This document shows, piece by piece, positions 31,830-37,786 of a DNA stretch of 37,786 nt (position 1 is the stretch's first letter; each line of letters opens with the position of its first letter). The stretch is from Streptomyces sp. G-G2 (GTDB lineage: Bacteria; Actinomycetota; Actinomycetes; Streptomycetales; Streptomycetaceae), in the NCBI RefSeq assembly GCF_030063135.1, contig NZ_JASISO010000061.1, forward strand, positions 1 through 37,786, read 5' to 3'. The notes under the pieces are model-generated. The model ran no database searches and was not told the origin of the DNA. It worked only from the letters and a program-made list of their open reading frames with translations. The position numbers and the translations under genes are program-made.

Positions 31830-32920
31830 TATCGCTGCGCTCCCTCTTCGGCCCCGGATCCGGCTGCGGATCCTGCAACGGCAACGTCGACCTTCAGCAT
31901 GCCCGCCACCCGGTCCACGGCGCGCCCCGCCCGCTCCGGCGGCAGCAGCCCGTTCCCCCGGCTCCGCGTGAAGTCCGCGAAGGTCTCGGTGGTGGTGTAC
32001 ATCGGCTTGAATCCCAGCACCTCCCGCATCTGGGAGGTCTCCACGACCCGCCCGTGCGTGAGAAGTCTGATCTGTTCCGGCGAGAAGTCGGTGACCCCGA
32101 CCGCCCGCAGCGCGGACCCCACCCACGTCAGCGCGGGCAGCGGCAGCGCCACCGTCGGCCGCCCCAACCGCCGCGAGCACTGCGACAGCAACAGCACCCC
32201 GTCCCCGGCGATGTTGAAGGTCCCGCTGTTCAGCGTCCCCCGCCGCGGCTCACCGGCCGCCAGCCGCAGGACGTCGAGCACGTCGTCCTCGTGCACGAAC
32301 TGGAGCCGCGGGTCGTACCCGAGGACGGTCGGCATCACCGGCATGGAGAAGTACTCGGCGAGCGCCGAATCCGCGAAGGGCCCCAGGATGTTCGCGAAGC
32401 GCAGGACGCACACGGCCACATCGGGCCTGCGGCGCGCGAAGCCCCGCACATAGCCCTCGACCTCGACCGCGTCCTTGGCGAAGCCCACGGAGGGCAGTGA
32501 CTTGGGCTGGGTGGTCTCGCTGAAGACGGCCGGATCGCGCGGGGCCGCTCCGTAGACGCTGGTACTGGACTTCACGACCAGGCGCCGCACCGTCGGGGAC
32601 TTCTGGCACGCCCCGAGCAGCTGCATCGTGCCGATGACGTTCGTTTCCTTGACGGCGCTTCCCGCACCGCCCGCTCCCACACCGGCGCCTCCGGTGACCG
32701 CGAGGTGCACCACGGTGTCCACGGAGTACTCCGCCAGGACTCTGGCGATCGCCGACTGTCTGATGTCCGTACGGACGAACTCGGCGGAACCCAACCGGTG
32801 CGGCGGAGTCATCGCGTCCACCGCGATCACCCGTTCGACATCCGGGTCGCGCTGGATCCGGCGTACGAATCGGCCTCCCAGCTGCCGGGCTGCCCCGGTC
32901 ACGAGCACGACCTTCCCCAC
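31829..32920 (-). CDS. NAD-dependent epimerase/dehydratase family protein
   Basis: A 363-aa extended-SDR protein. The nucleotide motif is VTGAARQLGGRF (7-18), with an acidic VDAMT end of strand 2. SSTSVYG (118-124) holds the usual Ser region. The Tyr of the Tyr-x3-Lys pair is not evident: K149 is present, but four residues before it is Val145 (PSVGFAK). It may therefore be an atypical, perhaps non-catalytic or binding, member. It is read with the acyltransferase, which it overlaps by one base, so the pair may act on one lipid or glycan product. The ATG start is well placed after the gap and a terminator. Confidence 0.85.
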   Translation of the reverse strand: MGKVVLVTGAARQLGGRFVRRIQRDPDVERVIAVDAMTPPHRLGSAEFVRTDIRQSAIARVLAEYSVDTVVHLAVTGGAGVGAGGAGSAVKETNVIGTMQLLGACQKSPTVRRLVVKSSTSVYGAAPRDPAVFSETTQPKSLPSVGFAKDAVEVEGYVRGFARRRPDVAVCVLRFANILGPFADSALAEYFSMPVMPTVLGYDPRLQFVHEDDVLDVLRLAAGEPRRGTLNSGTFNIAGDGVLLLSQCSRRLGRPTVALPLPALTWVGSALRAVGVTDFSPEQIRLLTHGRVVETSQMREVLGFKPMYTTTETFADFTRSRGNGLLPPERAGRAVDRVAGMLKVDVAVAGSAAGSGAEEGAQR

Positions 32921-32954
32921 TGCTCAGCGCCTCCCTCGTCGTCCCCCGGCTGCA

Positions 32955-32991
32955 CCACAGCCCCTCCACCAGAATGGTGGAGGGGCTGTGG
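32955..32991 (-). terminator. Terminator hairpin after the bS22-like gene
   Basis: CCACAGCCCCTCCACC (32955-32970) and GGTGGAGGGGCTGTGG (32976-32991) form a perfect 16-bp stem with a 5-nt loop, 21 nt beyond the stop of the small gene. Confidence 0.85.
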
Positions 32992-33011
32992 AAAACACGT
33001 ACAGCTGCCGT

Positions 33012-33110
33012 TTACTTCTTGTTACGACGCTGCACGCGGGTGCGCTTGAGCAGCTTGCGGTGCTTCTTCTTGGCCATCCGCTTGCGCCGCTTCTTAATGA
33101 CAGAGCCCAC
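33012..33110 (-). CDS. bS22-like tiny ribosomal protein (AURKAIP1/COX24)
   Basis: A 32-aa highly basic protein, GSVIKKRRKRMAKKKHRKL and so on, ending RVQRRNKK. It matches the AURKAIP1/COX24 domain family of actinobacteria. A very similar 33-aa protein was found as a ribosome component (bS22) in mycobacteria, so a structural role on the 30S subunit is the likely function. GTG 33110 is the start and TAA 33012-33014 the stop. It is far below usual gene-size cutoffs. Confidence 0.9.
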   Translation of the reverse strand: MGSVIKKRRKRMAKKKHRKLLKRTRVQRRNKK

Positions 33111-33196
33111 GACTACCCTCGCTCACTTCTCGGAACATCCCCGCGCTAACGGGGATCGGTGCGGGGCGTCTGGGCCCACACGACCTACGTCGGCCT

Positions 33197-33226
33197 AGCC
33201 TACCCGCCAACACTCCAGGTCCGTAA
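33197..33226 (-). promoter_or_regulatory. Possible promoter of the bS22-like gene
   Basis: On the minus strand TTACGG (33226-33221) and TAGGCT (33202-33197) are separated by 18 nt and resemble a housekeeping -35/-10 pair. The -10 is about 87 nt upstream of the GTG start. Weak -35. Confidence 0.4.
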
Positions 33227-33261
33227 TCCGCATGCGGCCGAGGGAGGCCAGGACCTCAGTC

Positions 33262-33471
33262 TCAAGCCGACTCCACCCCCACATAGGACTCTCGGAGGTA
33301 CTCGTGAACCGCGTTCTCGGGGACCCGGAAGGACCGGCCCACCCGGATTGCGGGCAGATGACCGTTGTGCACCAGCCGGTACACGGTCATCTTCGACACT
33401 CGCATCACCGAGGCGACCTCCGCCACGGTCAGGAACTGAACCTCACTGAGAGGCCTCTCGCCAGCAGCCAT
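33262..33471 (-). CDS. bdtA: Excisionase-like DNA-binding protein, BdtA-like
   Basis: A 69-aa MerR/excisionase-type winged helix: FLTVAEVASVMRVSKMTVYRLVHNG (positions about 13-37, shown in part as the TVAEVASVMRVSKMTVYRL core), then IRVGRSFRVPENAVHEYL. S. coelicolor bdtA encodes such a small protein near bldN and is a BldD target; size, fold and location agree, so the symbol is used with caution. It resembles, but is not, BldC. It lies upstream of the bS22-like gene on the same strand. ATG 33471 gives the family length. Confidence 0.75.
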   Translation of the reverse strand: MAAGERPLSEVQFLTVAEVASVMRVSKMTVYRLVHNGHLPAIRVGRSFRVPENAVHEYLRESYVGVESA

Positions 33472-33611
33472 GACACACCTTGACCTTCCGCACATGAGGG
33501 GCACCGGCTTCCCCTCCGGTTACGCCCCGTCGTCGCACGCTCACTCCCCAGAGTAGGGGCGGGTGATACGAGTGGGGAAGAGGAGCTACAGCCACCAGTC
33601 CCGGCCACACC

Positions 33612-34445
33612 TCAGCCCGCGAGACCCGCCCGCCCCAGCACGTACCGCGTGAGCGGGCGGTAGTAGTCCGAGCGCACCGCGTCATCAAGCGGAACGGCCA
33701 CCGCGACCCTCCCCTCGGCCTCCCCCACGAACAGCGCGGGATCGTCCGTGTCCGCCAGCCCGATGGCCGCGAAACCCAGCTGACCTGCCCCGCAGACCCA
33801 GCCGTGGTCCCCCACCACCAGCTCCGGCAACGGCCCCCCGGACTCCGCCAGAGCCCCCAGCGCCAGCCGAACCGGCAGCGGCGAATGACTGTGCGCGCCG
33901 GGCGCACTCCCCGCCGGGCGCACGCCGGGCTCCCGTACCAGTGCGACCCCCCGTACGTAGTCGAGGCAGTGCGTACGTACGCCGAACCGGGTAGCGACGT
34001 CCACCCCCACCCCCCGCGCCGGAGTGAGAACAACACAGCCCACCGCCGACAACGCCTCGGCCAAGGTGACGTAGAACCCCAGGAGCCGGTGCGGGTGACC
34101 GGTCCCGAACAGCACCGGGGCCCGCGCCAGCGCCGCCTCCCGCAACCGCCCCGCGAAGGCGTCCAGCCCGGCCAGCGTCCGCTCCGGATCGATCACGTCC
34201 GGACCACTGACGTGCGCCGGATCCGCCGAGACCCCGCACTTGTCCGCCATCAGCCGCAGCAGGTCGCACTGCGCCCAGCCCCCGTCCGGGTCCAGCCCCA
34301 GCAGCACTCGTGGATCACGCGCCGCGAACAGCCGGTAGCTGCGCAGGCTCTCCTCGCGGGAGGTGGCGACGGGCCCGGCCAACCGGGCGGCCAGCAGATG
34401 CGCACGCAGGGCGCCGGTGCTCAACACCCTCCGATGCTGCCGCAC
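33612..34445 (-). CDS. Phosphatase-family protein of unknown substrate
   Basis: A 277-aa protein that belongs to a family commonly annotated 'phosphatase' in Streptomyces. I see coherent conserved-looking blocks: VATSREESLRSYRLFAARDP, LMADKCGVSADP, LFGTGHPHRLLGFY, VGDHGWVCGAGQLGF and DDPALFVGEAEGRVAV. The His- and Asp-containing GTGHPH and GDHG motifs could be catalytic or metal-binding, but I cannot assign a mechanism. The start is uncertain: GTG 34445 or GTG 34427, the second preceded too closely by GGAGG. It reads with acuC, 81 nt downstream of it. Confidence 0.75.
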   Translation of the reverse strand: MRQHRRVLSTGALRAHLLAARLAGPVATSREESLRSYRLFAARDPRVLLGLDPDGGWAQCDLLRLMADKCGVSADPAHVSGPDVIDPERTLAGLDAFAGRLREAALARAPVLFGTGHPHRLLGFYVTLAEALSAVGCVVLTPARGVGVDVATRFGVRTHCLDYVRGVALVREPGVRPAGSAPGAHSHSPLPVRLALGALAESGGPLPELVVGDHGWVCGAGQLGFAAIGLADTDDPALFVGEAEGRVAVAVPLDDAVRSDYYRPLTRYVLGRAGLAG

Positions 34446-34526
34446 GTGACCCCGGCGATCGCCAATTCATCGAAACAGCCCCACAGTTGGCCTAATGTGG
34501 CACTTGCGCGGGCGCCGTCCGCGCGC

Positions 34527-35696
34527 TCAGGTCAGCATCCCGCGCAGCGGGAACACCGCGCGCCTGGCAGCCAGTACCGCCTGATCGATCCGGTCCGCGG
34601 GGTCGTACCCCGCCTCCCACTCCCGCCACCCGGGCGTGCGCCCGTCCGTCATCCGGGCCGGAGCGGGCTGCCGGGTCCGCGCGTACACCTCGTCGCGCCA
34701 GGACGCCGGGACCACCGACTCCGGGGCCAGGGGCCGGTGCGCGGCGATCGCCACCAGGTGCGTCCAGGACCGCGGTACGACGTCCACGATCGCGTACCCC
34801 CCGCCGCCCAACGCCAGCCACCGCCCGTCCGCGTACGTGTGCGCGAGGTCGTGGCAGGCCTCCTGCACGGCCCGCTGAGCGTCCAGCGACACCGCGAGGT
34901 GCGCGAGCGGATCCTCGAAGTGGGTATCCGCGCCGTGCTGGGTCACCAGCACCTGCGGCCGGAAGTCCGCGAGCAGCTCCGGCACCGTGGCGTGGAAGGC
35001 CCGCAGCCACCCCTCGTCCCCCGTCCCGGCGGGCAGCGCCACGTTCACGGCGGACCCCTCGGCGGCCGGACCGCCGGTCTCCTCCGGCCACCCGGTCTGC
35101 GGGAACAGCGTCCTCGGGTGCTCGTGCAGCGAGAGCGTCAGGACCCGCGGGTCGTCCCAGAAAGCGGCCTGCACGCCGTCCCCGTGGTGCACGTCCACAT
35201 CCACGTAGGCCACCCGCTCGGCCCCCAGCTCCAGCAGCCGCGCGATGGCGAGGGCCGCGTCGTTGTAGACGCAGAACCCGGCCGCCCCGCCGGGCATCGC
35301 GTGGTGCAGCCCGCCCGCGAAGTTCACCGCGTGCGCCGCGTCCCCGCGCCACACCGCCTCCGCCGCCGCCACCGACTGCCCGGCGATCAGCGCGGAGGCC
35401 TCGTGCATCCCGTGGAAGGCCGGATCATCCATGGTCCCCAGCCCGTACGAGCCGTCGGCCACCCCGGGATCGGCGGACACCTCCCGCACCGCGGCGACGT
35501 AGTCCCCCCGGTGGACCAGCCGCAGGGTGGAGTCACCGGCGGCCTTCCCCGCGCGCACATCCATCTCCCGGTCGAGCCCGAAGGCCCGCACCAGGCCCAT
35601 GGTCAGCGCCAGGCGCACCGGATCCATCGGATGGCCCGGCCCGAAGTCATACTTCGTTACCGCCTCGTCCCACATCAACAACCCGCGGCCGCTCAT
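34527..35696 (-). CDS. acuC: AcuC-type class II histone deacetylase-like protein
   Basis: A 389-aa deacetylase-fold protein. The active-site His pair is HH131-132 in NFAGGLHHAMPGGAAGF. The zinc-site motif DVDVHHGDG (166-174) and VTQHGADTHFEDP (near 255) follow, then GGGGYAI. AcuC in Bacillus deacetylates acetyl-CoA synthetase, so control of acetate use is a plausible role. ATG 35696 is chosen; a GTG/ATG nine residues upstream is possible. Its first 50 nt overlap the 3' end of the MFS gene in another frame, so the two are probably co-transcribed and coupled. Confidence 0.9.
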   Translation of the reverse strand: MSGRGLLMWDEAVTKYDFGPGHPMDPVRLALTMGLVRAFGLDREMDVRAGKAAGDSTLRLVHRGDYVAAVREVSADPGVADGSYGLGTMDDPAFHGMHEASALIAGQSVAAAEAVWRGDAAHAVNFAGGLHHAMPGGAAGFCVYNDAALAIARLLELGAERVAYVDVDVHHGDGVQAAFWDDPRVLTLSLHEHPRTLFPQTGWPEETGGPAAEGSAVNVALPAGTGDEGWLRAFHATVPELLADFRPQVLVTQHGADTHFEDPLAHLAVSLDAQRAVQEACHDLAHTYADGRWLALGGGGYAIVDVVPRSWTHLVAIAAHRPLAPESVVPASWRDEVYARTRQPAPARMTDGRTPGWREWEAGYDPADRIDQAVLAARRAVFPLRGMLT

Positions 35697-36885
35697 GCCC
35701 AACACCGTATCGGGCGCCCTCCGCGGCGAACGAGCGGGCGTAGAAGAGGGTCACCAGGACCAGCGCCATCGGCACGAGCATCGCCCCCCGGTAGCTCCAG
35801 GCGTCCCCGAGCGCGCCGACCAGCGGAGCCCCGACCAGGAACCCCACGTAGTTGAAGATGTTCAGCCGCGCGACGGCCGTGTCCGAGGCCCCCGGGAACA
35901 GCCGCCCGGCGGCCGCGAAGGTCTGCGGCACGATCACGCACAGCCCGATCCCCAGCAGGGTGAACCCCAGCATGCCCACCCACGCCCCGGGCGCGGCGGC
36001 CACCACCGCGAACCCGCCCGCCGCGACGACCGTGCCGGCCCGGACCACGGCCGCCGCGCCGAAGCGCCGCACCCCGAGGTCACCGACGGCCCGCCCGAGC
36101 AGGGTGGTCACCATGTACACGTTGTAGGGAACGGTCGAAAGCTGCTCGGAGCTGCCCAGGACGTCCTTGAGGTACTTGGCGCTCCAGTTGGAGACCGTGG
36201 AGTCCCCGATGTACGCGCACGCCATCACCAGGCACAGCGGCAGCAGCAGCCGGCCGCCCTTGGCGGGCCAGCCCTCCGCCGCCGCCCCCGGCTCCCCCAG
36301 CTTCCCGCCGGGGACCGCGGCCGGGGTGTCGGCGTAGTACCGGCTCGCGGCGAAGGCGAGCGGCAGCAGCACCACCACGGCGGGCAGGTAGCTGGTGAAG
36401 AGCGTCAGGTGCCAGTGCACGCACGCCCACGCGGCGGACGCCCCGAGGATCCCGCCGAGGCTGTACGAGGCGTGGAAGCCCAGCATGATGCTCCGGCCGT
36501 ACGCCCGCTGCAGGCTCACCCCGAGCATGTTCATCGACGCGTCGAGCGCGCCCACCGCCAGCCCGAACGCCCCCAGCGCCAGGGCGATGTGCCACATCCG
36601 GGTCCCGGCCCCGGCGCCCAGGAGCGCGAGCAGCACGAGCGGCTGCGCCCAGCGCAGTATGGTGCTGGGCGCGACCCGCTTCACCAGATGCTCGGTGCCC
36701 ACGCTCGCCACCCCGGCCAGGACGGGAACGGCGGCGAGGAAGGCGGGCAGGAGGCCGTCGGATATCCCGTACTGGTCCTGGATGGCGGGGATCCGGGTCA
36801 CGAGGAGGGCGAAGGTCACGCCTTGTACGAAGAAGCTGAAGCCCAGGGACCCTCGTCCACGGCGCAGCCGCACGTCTGCTGTCAT
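35647..36885 (-). CDS. MFS transporter
   Basis: A 412-aa major facilitator with about 12 predicted membrane helices and a break near residue 200 (a charged, Gly/Glu-rich loop). Helix 1 begins GFSFFVQGVTFALLV; helix 4-5 carries GALDASMNMLGVSLQRAYGRSIM. The family resembles FucP/NarK-like and YbjJ-type sugar or drug transporters; substrate unknown. The last 50 nt overlap the start of acuC. The ATG at 36885 is 44 nt from the next gene upstream on the same strand. Confidence 0.88.
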   Translation of the reverse strand: MTADVRLRRGRGSLGFSFFVQGVTFALLVTRIPAIQDQYGISDGLLPAFLAAVPVLAGVASVGTEHLVKRVAPSTILRWAQPLVLLALLGAGAGTRMWHIALALGAFGLAVGALDASMNMLGVSLQRAYGRSIMLGFHASYSLGGILGASAAWACVHWHLTLFTSYLPAVVVLLPLAFAASRYYADTPAAVPGGKLGEPGAAAEGWPAKGGRLLLPLCLVMACAYIGDSTVSNWSAKYLKDVLGSSEQLSTVPYNVYMVTTLLGRAVGDLGVRRFGAAAVVRAGTVVAAGGFAVVAAAPGAWVGMLGFTLLGIGLCVIVPQTFAAAGRLFPGASDTAVARLNIFNYVGFLVGAPLVGALGDAWSYRGAMLVPMALVLVTLFYARSFAAEGARYGVGHERPRVVDVGRGGNEV

Positions 36886-36928
36886 GGCGGCTCAGCGTAG
36901 GCGCGGGTGCTACCCGTGGGTAGAGCGA

Positions 36929-37582
36929 TCACATATCGAGTTGGAGAAGCCCGGGGAGTTCCTTCATCTCCCCGAACAGGCCGGTCGCACCGGCGAGCCT
37001 CTCGGCCGAGGTCATCGCGGTGAACCCGAAGACGTCCATCCCGGCGGCACGGGCGGCCTGGATCCCGAGCGGGCTGTCCTCGACGACGACGCAGCGCGCG
37101 GGATCCACCCCCATGCTCCGGGCGGCGTGCAGGAACAGGTCCGGGGCGGGCTTGCCCTTGCCGACGTCCTCGGAGCTGAAGATCCACTCCTCTTCGAACC
37201 ACTCGTCGAGCCCGGTGGTGCGGTGTCCGACCCGGATCCGTTCGTGACTCCCGGAGGAGGCGAGGCAGTACGGGATCCCGCGCGCGGTGAGTTCTTCGAG
37301 CACCGCTTCGGCTCCGGGCACGGGACGCAGGTCCCGCTCGAAGGCGGCGAACACCCGGGCGTGCAGGGTTTCGTCGAAGCCGGTGGGGAGCCGCTCGCCG
37401 GTCCGTTCGAGGACCAGGTCGTGCACCCGGTGCACGGCGGCCCCCATGTAGTCGCGCAGGGACTCCTCGTACGAGGTGGGGTGCCCCAGCTCGGTCAGGT
37501 ACCCGGACAGAATGCGGTTGGACAGCGGCTCACTGTCCACCAGCACGCCGTCGTTGTCGAAGATGACGAGGTCGTAGCTCAT
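36929..37582 (-). CDS. HAD-IA hydrolase (beta-phosphoglucomutase-like)
   Basis: A 217-aa HAD subfamily IA protein. Motif I is FDNDGVLVDSEP (Asp9 and Asp11), motif II CLASSGSHERI, motif III GKGKPAPDLF and motif IV VVEDSPLGIQAARAAGM. The cap domain after motif I is of the helical PGMB type. Candidates are a phosphosugar phosphatase or mutase; the substrate cannot be set. It lies just downstream of the rrn operon terminator on the same strand, so it has its own promoter or depends on read-through. Confidence 0.9.
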   Translation of the reverse strand: MSYDLVIFDNDGVLVDSEPLSNRILSGYLTELGHPTSYEESLRDYMGAAVHRVHDLVLERTGERLPTGFDETLHARVFAAFERDLRPVPGAEAVLEELTARGIPYCLASSGSHERIRVGHRTTGLDEWFEEEWIFSSEDVGKGKPAPDLFLHAARSMGVDPARCVVVEDSPLGIQAARAAGMDVFGFTAMTSAERLAGATGLFGEMKELPGLLQLDM

Positions 37583-37619
37583 ACCCCTGACCCTATGCAC
37601 ACCGGGCCCGGAACGCAGA

Positions 37620-37649
37620 AAAGCCCCGCACCATAAGGTGCGGGGCTTT
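37620..37649 (-). terminator. rrn operon terminator hairpin
   Basis: AAAGCCCCGCACC (37620-37632) and GGTGCGGGGCTTT (37637-37649) form a perfect 13-bp stem with an ATAA loop. On the minus strand it ends GGGGCTTTTC, so it has a short U-run. It lies 12 nt beyond the 5S rRNA 3' end. Confidence 0.88.
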
Positions 37650-37661
37650 CCCGGAAAAATT

Positions 37662-37780
37662 GTTCGGCGGCGTCCTACTCTCCCACAGGGTCCCCCCTGC
37701 AGTACCATCGGCGCTGAAAGGCTTAGCTTCCGGGTTCGAAATGTAACCGGGCGTTTCCCTAACGCTATGACCACCGAAAC
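37662..37780 (-). rRNA. rrf: 5S ribosomal RNA
   Basis: The reverse complement starts GTTTCGGTGGTCATAGCG and ends in GGACGCCGCCGAAC, with CCCGGAAGCTAAGCC and GGGAGAGTAGGACG inside: the usual Streptomyces 5S sequence, 119 nt as drawn (117-120 expected). The loop reads ACATTTCGAACC. It marks the 3' end of an rrn operon whose 16S and 23S genes lie beyond the right edge. Confidence 0.97.
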
Positions 37781-37786
37781 TCTATG

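Noticed and set aside
33540..33570. BldD-like box upstream of the BdtA-like gene
   Set aside because: Only a half-site (CAGAGT) fits; spacing and the second half do not match the consensus.
1..37786. tRNA genes, CRISPR arrays, intact transposases or integrases
   Set aside because: None seen by reading; no cloverleaf candidates, spaced direct repeats or DDE/tyrosine recombinase ORFs.

Overview
The window looks like a piece of a Streptomyces chromosome core. GC is very high with strong GC bias at third positions, GTG starts are frequent, and the gene content is typical of the genus: BldN/RsbN, Rex with hemACD, a class I lysyl-tRNA synthetase, Scr1/DUF397 regulator pairs, DUF3558 lipoproteins and a 32-residue bS22-like protein. 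From memory, the right two thirds follows the S. coelicolor order rex-hemA-hemC-hemD ... bldN-rsbN ... bdtA ... acuC. No species can be named.

Layout. 1-334: GC-rich edge with no gene I can support. 335-5272: household and accessory genes (Mut7-C RNase, FAD monooxygenase, small secreted protein, YnfA, SDR, secreted polysaccharide deacetylase). The deacetylase has a perfect 14-nt palindrome matching the DasR operator (dre) core just upstream. 5507-6700: RtcB RNA ligase. 6884-10275: two DUF3558-type lipoproteins and a DUF2637 membrane protein with a long Ala-Gln repeat. 10342-14052: class I LysRS and ArgRS, divergently transcribed. 14182-17803: DUF1876, an unknown protein, HemB, a HATPase-type regulator and an XRE/DUF397 pair.

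17781-21150 is the most unusual stretch. The minus strand carries a HEAT-repeat-like 3' half with no start (17781-18230) and, about 2.4 kb away in the same orientation, an ankyrin-like 5' half whose C-terminus changes character (20572-21150). Between them, on the plus strand, lie a small ORF, a GAF-SpoIIE phosphatase gene, a STAS anti-sigma antagonist gene and a terminator. I infer that a partner-switching cassette has split an ankyrin/HEAT gene.

21221-26473 is the rex-hemA-hemC-hemD operon, read leftward with three 4-nt stop/start overlaps and a near-perfect Rex operator upstream. It links tetrapyrrole synthesis to NADH/NAD+ status. HemA has a roughly 157-residue insertion partly encoded by what I recognise as a common Streptomyces interspersed repeat. 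The methyltransferase half of the HemD fusion has lost its usual active-site loop. 26747-28146: a glutaredoxin-like protein and a SerB-like HAD phosphatase. 28520-30731: bldN and rsbN, with an ECF-type promoter candidate before rsbN. 30777-32920: an acyltransferase/epimerase operon. 33012-33471: bS22-like protein and BdtA-like DNA-binding protein. 33612-37582: a phosphatase-family protein, AcuC deacetylase, an MFS transporter and a HAD hydrolase. The right edge is the 5S rRNA end of a leftward rrn operon with its terminator.
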